Below are positions 22,270-35,380 of a stretch of 64,000 nucleotides of DNA, in pieces. The DNA is taken from NCBI GenBank assembly GCA_016647705.1, contig CM028328.1:46308647-46372646 (forward strand), given 5' to 3'. The DNA comes from Eucommia ulmoides. Lineage: Eukaryota; Streptophyta; Magnoliopsida; Garryales; Eucommiaceae. Each line of letters begins with the position of its first letter. Position 1 is the first letter of the stretch. The translations under genes were made by a program, and so were the position numbers. The notes under the pieces were generated by a model. That model worked only from the letters and a program-made list of their open reading frames with translations, did not search any database and was not told where the DNA came from.

Positions 22270-25200
22270 TGTCACACCCCACCCCGGCACCTGGCACCCC
22301 AGGCCGGGCGTGACGTCGACCTAACGCTACATAACCAATCTACGAATATCCATGCATACATATACACATACCTACTCTCAGTACCGTAAAAGTTTTTTTT
22401 TCTTTCCAAAACTATTTATCTACCCATATCCAAATATTTGAGAACATACCGGTCCCAAGTATTCATAACCCAAAAACACAAGAGTACCTGAACCCTTCAC
22501 GGTTCACATCCGACCGGCTCACCTCCAACACGACACTACCTCCGGACTCTACCTAGTGCAGTGGTCGACCAACTCCTAACCGCGGTACCTGAAACCAAAT
22601 TTTTTTATCGGTGTACTATCTTCATAATAAAAAAAATATATTTTAGGGATCAAGTATAAGAATTAAACACCATGATTTAATAATATAACAACGTACCGTA
22701 CGAAAATCCAGTTTTCTTGTCACCATTGAAATAAACTAATATATTTAAAATTTTCAATCCAAACATTTTAAATCAACCATAACCAAGCATTTTAAATCCA
22801 CAAATCCAAATATTTTAAAACTAACCAATCCAAATATTTTAAAAATCCACCAGACTAAATATTTTAACGTATAATAAAATACACCACACCTCCTCTTCTA
22901 CTAGCCATAGGATCATTTTTACCTCACGATCCGGAGTTGCAACGGTACTGTACCACTCGCAGGTTTTGCACTCCTAATGGGTCAAACCACCCTGCAGGAC
23001 TTTGCCTAGAAGGTAATCCACATCAAGCAGGACATATCCTCTTGACGAGAAGAAAAATCCACATCTCGTAGGTCACACCCGCCTAACGAGAAAAAAAATT
23101 CACATCTTGTAGGTCATACCCGCCTAACGAGAAGAAAATCCACTTCTCGTAGGTCACACCCGCTTAACGAGAAGAAAATCCATATCTCGTAGGTTAGACC
23201 CACCTAACGAGAAGAAAATTCATATCTCGTAAGTCATACCCGCCTAACGAGAAGAAAATCCACATCTCATAGGTCATACTTGCCTAACGAGAAGCAAATA
23301 CACATCTCGTAGGTCATACCCACCTAACAAGAAGAAAATCCATATCTCGTAGGTCGTATCTGCCTAACGAGAAGAAAATTCACATCTCGTAGGTCATACC
23401 TGCCTAACGAGAAGAAAATCCAGATCTCGTAGGTCATATCTGCCTAACGAAAAGAAAATTCATATCTCATAGGTCATATCCGCCTAACGAGAATAAACTA
23501 TGGCATAGTCGGACAAAAAACACTCTCCACCTTTAAAACCGACTTGATCCAAAAATATCATCTTTCCACCTATAAAACCAACTTGATCCAAAAATTATTT
23601 TTCCACCTTTTAAAACCAACTTGATCCCAAAAATAATTTTTCCACCTTTTAAAACCAACTTGATCCCAAAAATCAATTTCTACCTTTAAAACCAACTTGA
23701 TCCATATAAGTTGCAAAACCGTCCATTTAAAATAAGCACATTTTCTACAATTTATACAAAAATAAGATTTGTAAATTTACATAGAAGACAGTATACTCAC
23801 CTCGATTCTCGCACCACAAAAACACCGTCGTCGCAAAGCTACCGAGACGTTGGCGCCTGCAAACCTAACAGCGATAGGGCCTAAATTAATATTTTACTTA
23901 AAATCACCTAATATGTAATGCATGCCCTAAATTTCATATTTTCCATTCCCTATATTTTTATCATATAAAATTATTATTTTACCCGTTTCGCTACGTTAAT
24001 ATTTATTGTACCAATTTATTTAAGATTAACGATTATAAAAAAAAATAAAAAAAAATAAATTATTACGATTACGAAAATTCCTATCACGATTGCGAAAATC
24101 TTAATGCTAATAATTTAATTTAACAAAAATAAGAACCGATTGAAATTTTACCTGTTTCAAATCGCTCGCGGGCCGAGAAATTGGATTTTTTGATTTTTTT
24201 TTAGTTTTATTTGATTTCCCATTTTTTTTTCCTTTTTTTTTTTTTCTCTTCTTTTTCTCTTTTCTTCCTTCCCGCTTCTATTTTGTTGCTGGATCCCCAC
24301 TGCCGCGGCGACGGATCTCACTGCCGTGGCAAATGTCCCATGCTCTGTTCTGGATTCCTGCTTCAGCCGACCCTCTCTCTCCTCTCTCTCTCTCTCTCTT
24401 CTGCTTCCGTTTTGGGCTCAACCGGCTGACCATACACGCACACACGCACTCGCACAATTGTCGGCCATACACCAACACATACTGACGACACCAACAAACG
24501 AACCACACACACTCATACCCGTCCTCCAACCAACGACACACACATCCACACAGTCACACACACGCCGGCAACTGAACGTCGGCGATCACACGCACACACA
24601 CACCCAACATCTAAATACACACACACACGCACGAAACGACACACATGAACCTCACACACATACATCTAATCACATGCACACAACAAAACACATACATACA
24701 CACACACACATTGTTGATCACCGGTTGATCAATGATGACGATACACACACAGACACCACCGGTGAATAGAACACACCTACACACACTCACACCGGCAACG
24801 AAACAGAACAAAGCACACATATCCACACACAATGATCACACATACATGACCAACACACACCAAACGGCGATGCCACACCTACACCAGCCGGAGGAACACA
24901 CCGCTGACCACCCCACGCCCAACTCCTCTCTTTCTTCTCTATTTTTTGATTTCTTCTTAGTGTTCTGTCATGCATAGTGTGATGTGTATGTATATATATG
25001 CATGAGATAGTGGTTGAGTTTTGATCCTTGTGTTGCCATGTTTGTTTACTTTTTTTTTTTTTTTTATTACCATTGTGTGTGTGTATATATATATATATAT
25101 ATACTAATTACATTAATCCCCCCTTAAGTTACCTTTAGATTATGGTTTAACCCAAATCAAAAATTAATATTTTGAAAATTACTAATTAACCCCTAAAATT

Positions 25201-25299
25201 TTTAAATCAAATAATAAATGACACAATCTACCCCGATATTTTCCAAATGTTCTAAAATGTAACTAATGGATATGCACGTGTGAAAATTAGGGTCTTACA
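22270..25299 (-). mobile_element. 5' LTR of the Tekay-like element
   Basis: Runs from TGTCACACCCC to GGGTCTTACA on the plus strand. It carries twelve 40-bp hairpin units (23010-23500), a T-rich tract (about 24190-24260) and the CA-rich tract (24430-24890). Confidence 0.92.
23010..23500. repeat. hairpin minisatellite, 12 units of about 40 bp
   Basis: Same unit as at 13741-14015 (ctcgtaggt...cctaacgag, then aagaaaatccacat) with twelve copies. The different copy number in the two LTRs of one element shows expansion or contraction after insertion. Confidence 0.92.
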
Positions 25300-25879
25300 C
25301 TTATCGTCACCCAAATTTTCATGTCCAATGGCGGAGTATTTTGATACCACGTGTTGTGACTGAGTGAGCTTAATCAATCAAAAAAAGAAATAGATGAGAG
25401 AATGAGCTACAGAGAAATAAAAAATCTACTTCACAAAAGTAAAAAACAATTTTTAAAAAAATCATTCAATCTCAAATGTGGAACAAAAATCATAGACACA
25501 AAATCCAGGAAAATGTTATTTCAGTTGGACCGAAATAACCCCAAAATCTTTGAGACTAGGAATAAAATTGCAAACTTGAGATTTTTCGTCCTACAAACCT
25601 TCAAAACACGAAACCTGAGTTGGAGCCGCAAATTGGAGCTGAAATTCAGGTTCTCCATTCCACTTATGAGCCACATGAGATGGAGTTACATGATGGCTTC
25701 AATGTCGATGGCGACATGAGGTAGTGGCAGCGGGGACATGATATGGTGTTGTTATTTCTCCTATTTCTGATTTTTGGTAGATGACATAGTAGAGATGGAG
25801 TGGGTTGGAGGTGGCCTTAGCAGCGGCGTAGTACTAGGGTGTTGTCAGAAGGATAGAAAAGAAAAGAAAAGAAAAGGAA
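25300..25879. other. interior of the Mutator-like element, right side
   Basis: Begins with the TSD copy CTTAT and continues the sequence interrupted at 12987. It includes a 105-codon open frame (25402-25719, plus strand) with Lys/Phe-rich composition and no motif I recognise. It ends in a GA-rich tract before the TIR. Confidence 0.4.
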
Positions 25880-26085
25880 AAATAAAAAAGAGAATGAAAA
25901 TTACCATTTTACCTCTGAAATTTTCATGTGCAACTAATTTCCGCTAGTTTTAACCTCATTTTTTGATAGAAGAGTCACTTAAACAATCTTGTGCAAATAC
26001 GAGGGTCATTTTGACCAAAAAAATATTAAAGGGTCAAATGAAAAAATGTGTTCAAATACGAAGACTAAAATTGTAATTTGCCTAA
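25880..26085 (-). repeat. right terminal inverted repeat of the Mutator-like element
   Basis: Imperfect inverse of 5843-6060; see the element entry. It ends 'attgtaatttgcc', followed by the resumed AT-rich repeat copy B. Confidence 0.7.
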
Positions 26086-26460
26086 AAAATATTAATCAAT
26101 TTTTTTGCATATATTTAATTATTTATAATATGTGTGTGCGTGTGCCCGTGTTAAATAATTTTTATTTAAACATTTGAAAAAATATGCCTTAGATGATAAG
26201 TTGATTTTTCTTTTAAAATTTTTAAGGAGAATTTGATAATTTTATACTAAATGAATAATAAACTAAACCTTTCTTTATGTAAGAATATAAATATAGATAT
26301 AGATTATAATATACATATATGTTAAGTGATTTTTATTTTTTTCCAAATAGAAAAAGAGTGCCTTATAGGACAAGTTTATTTTATTTTTAACATTTCAAAG
26401 GGTAGTTTGGTAATATTACTTATACAAATGAATAGTAAATTAAACCTTATTGAATAGTGT
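26086..26460 (-). repeat. AT-rich repeat copy B, right part
   Basis: Resembles copy A from 5118 ('gcatatat.taattatttataatat' and two of the 'atgaataataaactaaacc' units near 26250 and 26425). With 5697-5842 it makes one copy split by the Mutator-like insertion. Confidence 0.6.
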
Positions 26461-26529
26461 TCTTTAATGTTTTTACATGAATATAGATATAAAAATATCA
26501 ATAATTTTTCCTAATCGAATGTACTTAAA

Positions 26530-27940
26530 CAAGAAGAAAGGCAATGAGAATGTTGTTGCATATCATCTCTCAATACTCGAGCTTGAAGATGTTGGTGGCG
26601 ACTCGTGCATTATTGAAGTCTTCCTGGATGAGAAACTTTTCAATGTTGAGGTAAAACTTCCTTGGTTCTCGGATATTATCAATTTTCTAGCTTGCAATAT
26701 GTTTCCCTCGGACTTGTCTAGCCTTCAAAAGAAGAAGTTTTTGCATGCTGTGAAGAACTATCATTGGGATGATCCCATTTTGTTAAAAAAAAATACTCCG
26801 ATCAAGTCATTTGAAGATGTGTTCCTGAAGAAGAGATCCAGAATATCCTCCATCATTGTCATTCATCACCTTATGGAGGATATTTTGGTGCAATTAGAAC
26901 AGCAACGAAGGTACTTTAATCGGTTATTTATTGGCCAACTCTTTTTCGAGATTCTTATGGTTTCATGAAGACTTGTGATCGGTGCCAAAGGGTTGGTAAT
27001 ATTTCTAGATGGCATGAGTTACCTTTGATGAATATTCTTGAGTTGGAAATCTTGGATGTATGGGGAATCGACTTCATGGGACTGTTCCCTCATTCCTTTG
27101 GTTAAGAGTATATTTTTTTGGCAGTGGATTATGTGTCAAAATAGGTAGAAGCCGTTGCCATACCCACCAATGATTCAAATGTGGTGTTGAAATTTCTTCA
27201 AAGAACATCTTCACGAGGTTCGGGACTCCTTGGGCCATTATTAGCGATGAAGGAACTCATTTTTGTAACAAGGTTTTCAATAGTCTCTTAGCCAAGTATG
27301 GAGTGAGGCACAAGGTAGTACTAGCCTACCATCCTCAAACTAACGGGTAAGCTGAAGTCTCTAATCGGGAAGTTAAACAAATCCTTGAGAAGACAGTTCA
27401 TACAAACCGGAAAGATTGGGCAATGAAACTTGACAATGCTTTGTGGGACTACTGGACAGCTTTGAAAACACTAATTGGAATGTCTTCATATATATTGGTG
27501 TTTAGAAAGGTGTGCCACCTACCGGTAGAGTTGGAGCACCGTATTTTTTAGCCAATTAGGAAGCTTAACTTCGATTTCAAGACTTCTAGGGAACAAAGAC
27601 TTCTACAACTCAATGAGTTAGAAGTATTCTGGCAAAAGGCGTATGAAAATGCTCGGCTCTACAAGGAGAAGACCAAAAAATGGAATGACAAGCACATCTT
27701 GAGGAGAGAGTTCATTCCGGGACAAGTGTTGCTTTTCAACTCCAGATTGAAACGTTTTCCAGGAAAGCTGAAATAAAAATGGTTCGGACCATTCAAGGTG
27801 AAGCAAGTGTTTCCATTCGGTGCTGTGGAGCTAGAAGATAAAAATGAAGAGCCTTTCCAAGTGAATAGTCAAAGGCTCAAGTATTACTATGGGGGAGATG
27901 ACTGCTTCGTGGAGATCATCTTGCTCGTCGATCCAAATTG
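26530..27940 (+). mobile_element. integrase region of the Athila-like element
   Basis: Begins GNENVVAYHLS (the RNase H end, family GNENVVADHLSRLE), then VKLPWFSDIINFLACNMFP and FLHAVKNYHWDDP. The zinc-binding region follows (CDRCQRVGNIS), then core landmarks GIDFMG, ISDEGTHF.N and YHPQTNG, and the C-terminal [20 protein letters not shown] and WFGPFKVKQVFP. All are hallmarks of Athila integrases. Not intact. Confidence 0.9.
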
Positions 27941-29340
27941 AAGCCAATAGTTGAGTCCAGCTAGGGATATTAAATCAAGTGCTTCTTGGGAGGCACCCCA
28001 AGTTTCTAAACTTTTAGCTTGTTTAATTTTTCTTTCTTTCATTCTTTCATAAAAAAATAAAAAATTGAGATGCTTAGGGTCTTAGTTTAAATCCTAGAGT
28101 TAATTTTGATTATTTTTCTTTTTGTGTTAATTTAGGTGATGAAAGGTTGTTAGAAGCAAATTTTGGTTATGGTGTGCACTTGGGGAGTGTTAAGAAGATT
28201 GGAGACCATTTGGGGATGTTTAGTAAGTAGAATGGCGTTGGAGCAAGATTAAAACCCATCCCAGCGCCCTAGGATGACTAGAGAAGCAATTATTTTCAGG
28301 CTCTAGCAGAAAAGAGTAGGCTGCAGCGCACCAAAGAGACCATACACTGCTAAATTCAAGCTCTAACGCCTTGTATTGTGATACAACGCGCTTTGCCTAG
28401 GTCTCCATGGATTCAAACGCTTACATGCACTATAGCGCTTGAAAGGAACAAACATTATAAGTTTCAAGCTGTAGCACATTGGGTCACACTACAACGCTCC
28501 TGACGAAGTCCTGAGGCCCTAAGAAGCATGCTCTAGCAAAAGAAACCATGATCCAGTGCAAGAAACAGCTCCTGATGAACTGAAATGCACGCTCCAGCAC
28601 AACTTTGACCTTGCTACAGCACACCCCTGTTGTTCTGCCTTTAACCTTGAATTTCTAACCCATTTCTCCACTTCTTTGTTTCAAACCCGAAAATTTGCAT
28701 TCTCTCATCTTCCAATCTCTCCCAAATTCGGACCTATTCTTTAAAATCACTTAAAATATTCCATAATCACCCTCTAATCTCCATCCAAATCTAACTCTCT
28801 ACCCTCAAGCACCACAAATCACCACCCAAAAACTCTATACACCAAATCTCTTCAACATCTATTTCCCTTACTCTCTCTTCTCAACAAGGGCTCCCTCAAA
28901 ATGGAAGTGGTGCACTTAGTGAATTTATTCTCTCAAATTTTTGTCAACAACATCATCAAGTAAGTTTTATTTTGAGAAGAAAATTTGAATTTAAGAAGCC
29001 CTAGTCTTATTGTTGGTGATGTATGGGTTTTGAACCTTGATTTAAACATTGTGAAGATAGATTTGCTTGATTGGAGAAAATTTTGTGTTGGATTTGGGGT
29101 TGTTGTGAAGTATCTAGTGTTGGGAGTCTCGATCATAGATTGAATTAATAGTTGGGTGCATTATTTTTGGATACTTGCGTATTTAGTGTGGTGAAGCTTT
29201 GTGTTGGATTTGGGTGGTCTGTTTGTGTTGGGTCTACTTTATGATGTTTGGTTGTGTTTTCATTGGTGGAAGAAGTTCGTAGTGCTAAACTTGATTGGTG
29301 TTTCCTTTTGGTTCTTAGTTAAATAAATTCCTTGTTCGTC
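27941..29340 (+). other. non-coding part of the Athila-like element
   Basis: Contains the characteristic 'gtgcttcttgggaggcaccccaag' motif (about 27980), which also occurs near 60826 and, inverted, near 48350. It also holds a stretch (about 28240-28630) dotted with AGCGC/GCGCT motifs. No gene called. Confidence 0.6.
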
Positions 29341-29349
29341 AGTCACAAT

Positions 29350-29795
29350 GCCAGTGAAGTCCATTGCAAAAAGAAAGAAGGGTGAGAGTTTTAATTCAAG
29401 AAACCCAAATCTTGTCCCAGATTTTGACTCGAATAGATTTATCTCCAAGGAAGTTGAAGATCATTTTTATAGTCATGAAAAGTCTCAGTCTTGCCTTCGT
29501 GAAAGAGGATTCAAATTATAATATGGAGAAATACCTGAAGAGATTTTAGTTGTTATTCAAGCAAAGAATTAGGGTATTTATTACCGTATTCCAAGGCCAG
29601 GTTCGATCACCTTTGTTTGGGAATTCTACGCTAATGTAGCGGGCTGCAAGAGAGACAAGGTGAAGGTTCGAAATCATTTTGTTTAATTCGATGCTTAGAC
29701 AATTAACTTTCACCTGGGCCTTTTTGCATCGGAGATTGACGAGCATTAGATTATTCTGAAGATCCTGATTTGCAAAACGTTCTGGAGAAATTATG
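29350..29795 (+). mobile_element. post-integrase coding region of the Athila-like element, first visible part
   Basis: Reads SIAKRKKGESF, then DSNRFISKEVEDHFYSHEKS and a GFKLYYGEIP-like stretch. This resembles the plant 'transposon protein' reading frame that follows integrase in Athila elements (sometimes called env-like). It is interrupted by the solo LTR at 29796. Further similar sequence is recognisable after that LTR and again after the LTR at 33104. Decayed. Confidence 0.6.
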
Positions 29796-30619
29796 TGTTA
29801 CATCCCACCTCGGGCACCCGTCAACCGAGTCCGGGCGTGACGTTGACATGACACTACCTAACCCATCAACTAAATACATATATACATACATGTATATACA
29901 TATCCGAAATGCACGCGCACCGCTATCAATATTTTTTTCCCAAAAATAATACCTTCCACGGTTCACCTCTGACCGGCCCACTCCCCAAAAGATACTACCT
30001 CCGGACTCTACCTAGTGCCAGTAGTGGACCAACTCCTAGCCGCAGTACCTGAAACCTTTATCGGTGTACTATTTTCATAATAAAAACATTTAATAGATCA
30101 AGTACAATTGTTAAATGCCAACTTTCGAAATATAACATTTTGTAATTACATACCAGGTTGAAATCCAATCCCATTGTCATCAATGTAATAAGCTAATATA
30201 TTTAAAACAAGTAAAAGTTTTAAACACCACATTTCAAAATATAATAATATAACCGCATACTATGTTGAAAATCCAGTTCCACTACTAGTCATGAAATGAA
30301 GAGATATAATTAACCCCCAGCCCAAATATTTTAAGTCAACCCCTCCAAACATTTTAAATAAACCACACCCAAGCATTTTAAATCTACCAATTGAAATATT
30401 TTAAATCCACTAATCCAAATATTTTAAATTAACCAGACCAAATATTTCAACATATACTGAAATACACACACCTTCTCTCCTACTAGCCATATGATCGTTT
30501 TTACCTCACAATCAGGAGTTACGACGGTACCGTAACCAGTACAACTGTGCCATCTAAAGTGACAATCAGTGTCAAGGCTATTTATTATCCCTAATGGTAA
30601 GGGTACCACCCGCAGGATT

Positions 30620-30925
30620 TGCACTCCTGACGGGTCAATCAAATCACCTTTCGGACTAATCCTCCAGACATGTCATAATAATCAACCACCTACAGGACTA
30701 CCTTCCCGACAGGTCATAATATTATCAACCACCTGCAGGATATGCCCTTCTGACAGGTCATAATAATCAACCACCTGTAGGACTAATCTTCCTAACAGGT
30801 CAAAACCATCAACCATCTGCAGAACATGCCCTCTTGACAAGTCATAACAATCAACCACCTATAGGACTAATCCTCAAAGAAGGTCAAAACCATCCCGCGG
30901 GATATACCCACCTGACGGGATCAAA
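30620..30925. repeat. minisatellite, 5-6 units of about 45 bp
   Basis: The unit is 'caaccacctgcaggac(t/a)' + '(t/g)ccttctgacaggtcataata'. ACCTG and CAGGT within a unit are complementary. It occupies the same relative place in the LTR as the 40-bp array at 13741 and 23010 but has a different sequence. Confidence 0.8.
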
Positions 30926-31799
30926 ACTGTGGCATAGTCAGACAAAAATCACTTTCCTCTTTTTCTTTTTCTTTTTTTTAAAAAAATTACTTTCCCTATT
31001 TTTAAAAATCTACTGCTAAAAATCATTTTTCGCCTTTAAAATCTACTTGATCCAAAAATCATTTCCCACTTTTAAAACTGACTTGGTAAAAGAAATCATT
31101 TTTCATCTTTAAAACCAACTCGATTCAAATACATCGCAAAATTTCCATTTTTTTTAAATAAACAAATTTTCCTCAATTTATATGAAAATAAAATTTGTAA
31201 ATTTATATAGAAGACAGTACACTCACCTCGATTTTCGCATTGCAAAACTATCACCGTCCAAACCCTACCGAGACGCCGGCACGTGCGAATCTAATAGCGA
31301 TAGGACTTAAATTAATATTTTATTTAAAATAACCTAACATGCAATACTGGCCCTCAATTTCATAATTCCCTATTCCCCAAATTTTATTGTGAAAAAATAT
31401 TATTTCGTCCGTTTTGCTACGTTAATATTTATTGTACCACTTTATTTAGATTAACGATTAGTAAAATACTATTACGATTACGAGAATTACTATTACGATT
31501 GTGAAATTTTTAATACTAACAATTTAATTTCACGAAAATCTGACCTGATTAAAATTTTACCTGTTTCCGAATCGCTCGTAGGTCGAGAAGTTGGATTTTG
31601 AATTTTGATTTTTAATCTGATTTTTTCCTTTTGTTTTCTGCGCCTGGACTCACCGCCAAGACCGTCACCTCACCGCCGCGGCAAACGCCCCAATTCACTG
31701 ATCAGCTCACTAGATCTTCACCGCCGGGGCGATGTACTCTGCAGGTTCTGTTTGTGCCTAAATTTTCAGCCAGCCATCTCCCCCTCTCTCTTTCCTCGC

Positions 31800-32290
31800 C
31801 AACTCCGATCATGCCCCTACACCCACGACGGCGAACAGACACACCCAAAATACTCACCGCCAAACGACTCTTACACATACCTACATGAAATCGTTGACGA
31901 CATACACCATACACACCAGAGCACCACCGAACAAACAACCACAGACTGCCGGAGCTACAACACCCACGAACGACATACACACACACTCATCGACAACTAA
32001 ACAACACAGAACACCCTTCCTCACGATGAATAGAACACACATACACACAATTGAAACGCACACACCCACACCCACACATGATGAACGACAAGGACACATA
32101 CACACACATACGCGACAAACACATGCATGCCCATATTGGCGACGACATACCACCAGACCAATGACTACTGCTGACGACGACGCCCACCAACGACACACCA
32201 GCGACGATCAACAACACACACACACACACAGCACCTCCGGACTGAACAACAACACGCACCCAAACGAAACACACACACACTTACCACCGG
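31800..32290. repeat. CA-rich tract in the solo LTR
   Basis: Degenerate ACACAC runs as in the related LTRs. It creates a 181-codon His/Thr-rich frame that I do not count as a gene. Confidence 0.85.
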
Positions 32291-32374
32291 CGAACCATGA
32301 CGACAAACCCACGCCGGACTACCTTCTCTCTCTCTCTTCGGTTTTCTTCTTTCTTTTTCTGGTTCCGGTGCAAC

Positions 32375-32410
<36 letters not shown>

Positions 32411-33103
32411 GCATGAGAGAAGTAGTTTGAACTTCATCCACTTGATGCCATGTTTCCCTTCTCATTTCAATTTTTTTTTTCTCTCTGTTTTGATCTTATC
32501 ACCTATATATGTATATATATTAATTTTTTCCTGAATTACGTTAATCTCCCCAAAATTTTCTTTAAGTTATTATTTAAACCCAATTCATAATTAATATATT
32601 TTTTTTAAATTTGGGAATTAACCCCTAAATTTTTTAAATTAAACAATAAATAACACATTCTACCCCGTTATTTCTAAATGTTCTAAAATGGAACTAATGA
32701 TTATGTGTATGCAAAAGTTAGGGTCTTACATTATGCTAGATAACAACAAGATGGACTATTGCAAATAATAGAGAGGCTGGGTTTGAGTCCGAGTATCTAA
32801 AGAACATCCCTAGGGTCTGGTTCTATTTCTTTTGCGGAAGATTATTTCCGAACACTCACATGTCAGAAGTTTCGAATAAAGTGGCCTTGGCTCTCTTTGC
32901 TATAGAACGGAAGCAATAGACAAACATTAGGGTTATTATCAATTCAACTATCCATTATACCACCCGGAATGCAAATGTTGGCTTGCCATTCCCGTCATTA
33001 CTCACCGAGCTATTTCGGGCGGTGGGTAATAACACTACAGATGACAACATTTTCAAGCCTTTTAGACCTTTAGATATGAATGCCATGATTAGGATATGGA
33101 ACA

Positions 33104-34889
33104 TGTAAAACCTAAATCGTAAAATGTACGTCATAAATAGTTGCATTTTAGAGCATTAGAAAATTTTAGGTAAAAATTTTATTGATTAAAAACTCAAATC
33201 AAAACTTGGGGGTCAAATTTGCAAATTTAAAAACATTACTCTCAACTTGGGATGCGAATTTCCAATTAAAAATCAAAAATTAAAAATGTTAGGGATCAAA
33301 TTACAATTTTAGAAACTTATAAATGTTGAATTGAACTCAAAAAGAAGACTTTAAGGAATTAGAGGGGGGAAAGAGTAATTTAACAAAAAAAATTAAAAAC
33401 ATATATATATATATATACACACACACGCATATGCCGTGCGTGTGAGATCGCCGCAAAGGAGAAGAACGGAGAGGCAATGTCGCAGGCTAGGAACGTTTTC
33501 CACCACTTAATCCATGCAATATATACATACTTGTGCATGTGCATTGATCAAAAAGCCTGTATCAAATTTGAAATTAGATAAATTCTAGAGAGAGAGAGAG
33601 AGGACCGGAGCAAGGGAGGGGTGATCGGACTTCCTTGAATCGGTGTTCCTCCGGCAGGGTGGTCGTGGCTATTGCTCATATGCGTGATCGTGGATGTATC
33701 TTCGTTAGTTTCAGGGGAGAGCAAAAGTAGTTTGGTCGGTGGGGTGGTTCGTCGACGGCGTGACGGGTGCGTTCTTAGCATTGCCGGTGAGCGGACGTTG
33801 GGTTCGGTTATTCAGTTTGTCGATGATCTTCGATCTGGTAAGTACTTATACATATTTAATTGATCATTCTAGTAGGTGTGTGCACGCATGTGTATGTGAT
33901 CGGCGATAGGATCGCCGGTGGGTTTCGGTTTCGTCCGACAGTGGCGTTTTGACGGAGTGTATGTGTTCTGATTCTTGTTTCGTGCAGCGTGTGTATGTGT
34001 GTGTTACTTCAATTGCATGCGTGAGTGATCATCGCCACGGCGTGGCCGACGGTGTGTGTCACCGCTACGGCGGTGCATGCTTGTGTGCAACCTCTGTTTC
34101 GGTTCAATACGGTAGAATAAGGGTATGTGGGAGTATTGTTTGGATCGTCGTCCGTCGACCCTCGACGATCGTGTATGTGGGCGTTCTGGTTCAGTGTTAT
34201 GCCTGTGTATGTGTTTTACTTAGTTCGGCCGGCGACGGGTGTGTAGGACAGTGTATGTATGTGTGTAATATTTTGATCAGTGTGTGAATGCGTGTGCATG
34301 GGTGTGTTGCTGAAAACTGTTATGAGTAGCCGGTGCGTTGCCGGCAGGGGGGTTGGTCGGCCAATGGTGGTGTCGGCGGGCGGAGTACAAACAGAAAACA
34401 GAAACAGGAAAAAAAAAAAGAAAAAAAAAAAAAAAAAAAAAGAAGGAAGAAGAAGGGAAAGAAAAAAAAAAAAGAATTTGCACAAACCACCCCGATAAGA
34501 AGTAAAAACCCATTTCGCGGCCCGTGAACGATTCAGAATTAGTAACGTTTTCCGTTAAGTTTATTTCAGTTTATTGAATTGAATTCTAACATCAAAATTT
34601 TGGAATCGAAATAATAAATTGGGATCGTGCGTATTACTAAATTTTATGCAATTATTTTTAATAAAATAAAAATTACCCGAAATAGTAATTTTCATAAGTA
34701 AAATGTGGGAAATAGAAAATTTTGGAACTTAGGGTCTGCATTGCACGATTTGATTATTTTGCATAAAATATTAATTTAGGCCCTATCATTACTAGGTTCG
34801 CAAACGCCAACATCTCGGTAGGCTTTGGACGGTGCTGTTATTGTAGCACAAGAAACGAGGTGAGTGTACTGTCTTCTTGCCAAACTGTT

Positions 34890-34944
<55 letters not shown>

Positions 34945-35375
34945 GACTTTTACAAGATATGTGACATCTATATAATTATGCTTGATCCATAATTAAATGA
35001 TGTATTATTTAGAATGTATTATTATGAAAAAATATTTTTATTAAGAAGGCAGTACACTCGCAGGTGAAATAGCTAGGAGTCGGTCCCCTACTAGCACTGG
35101 GTAGAGTTCGGCAATGGTATAGCGAGGGAGTATTTTGGGAGGTGCTGCCTGAGGCGAACCTAGGAGAGGTTCATTGTTGTTTTTATCTTTTTTTGTTATT
35201 AAAAATTCAGAGACGAGTGTGTCCCTAGTTAGAGAAGATGTTTATAGCCTGATTTTGGTGATTGTATAATTATGATTGTCTACTGTCACTTTATAGTTGG
35301 TTTATCCCTCAGAGGATGTCGTGTCGATGTCACGCCGGCCCCATAGGTGACCGGTGTCCGGGGTGGGGGGTGACA
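33104..35375 (+). mobile_element. Tekay-like solo LTR (TSD GAACA/TAACA)
   Basis: Starts TGTAAAACCTAAATCG and ends GGGGGGTGACA. Flanks GAACA (33099-33103) and TAACA (35376-35380) match at four of five positions. It is in the opposite orientation to the LTRs at 12988, 29796 and 54263, and reads as their complement: GT-rich tract 33880-34300, 'ggtgagtgtactgtcttct' near 34859, 'ctagcactgggtagagttcgg' near 35092. It has a TA microsatellite at 34896-34942 and a purine-rich run at 34405-34475. The hairpin minisatellite is not evident in this copy. Confidence 0.85.
34896..34942. repeat. (TA)n microsatellite
   Basis: About 23 TA units inside the solo LTR, in the place where related LTRs have the 'gcaaaaccgtccattt' segment. 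Confidence 0.9.
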
Positions 35376-35380
35376 TAACA

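Larger units (their letters stand above)
12988..25299 (-). mobile_element. Tekay-like chromovirus (Ty3/gypsy) LTR retrotransposon, complete ends, decayed coding
   Basis: The two LTRs are 12988-15707 and 22270-25299, flanked by the 5-bp TSD CTTAT (12983-12987 and 25300-25304). Read on the minus strand, the 5' LTR (right) is followed by a primer-binding site complementary to initiator tRNA-Met. Next come a gag remnant, protease, RT, RNase H, integrase, a chromodomain-like remnant and a polypurine tract abutting the 3' LTR. This order and the chromodomain place it among the chromoviruses, most like Tekay/Del. It is 12.3 kb, of which 2.45 kb is a nested solo LTR at 16146-18598. The coding part is broken at many points and gag is much reduced. 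By eye the LTRs differ at several percent or more of positions, so it is old. Confidence 0.92.
5843..26085. mobile_element. Mutator-like foldback element with ends 20 kb apart, enlarged by nested insertions
   Basis: The left end (5843-6060) reads 'ggacaaattataattttggtcctcatattt...' and the right end (25880-26085) is its imperfect inverted complement, ending '...actaaaattgtaatttgcc'. The inverted repeats are about 200 bp and lead on each side into a CT- or GA-rich tract. Long TIRs without a visible transposase are typical of MULE MITEs or Pack-MULEs. The flanks (5697-5842 and 26086-26460) are the two halves of one copy of the AT-rich repeat, so both ends very likely belong to one insertion. 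The TSD lies in A-rich DNA (AAAAAA...) and is not diagnostic. The Helitron 6391-12598 and the LTR element 12988-25299 lie inside. Confidence 0.6.
29796..32730 (-). mobile_element. Tekay-like solo LTR (TSD TTATG)
   Basis: Starts TGTTACATCCCACC and ends GGGTCTTACA, flanked by TTATG (29791-29795 and 32731-32735). Its internal landmarks match the LTRs at 12988 and 22270: 'ccggactctacctagtgcc', 'actcacctcgatt', the CA-rich tract at 31800-32290 and the trailing TA tract. It is nested in the Athila-like element. Confidence 0.92.

Noticed and set aside
33949-34287. 112-codon Cys/Val-rich frame
   Set aside because: Translation of the GT-rich tract of the solo LTR at 33104-35375.
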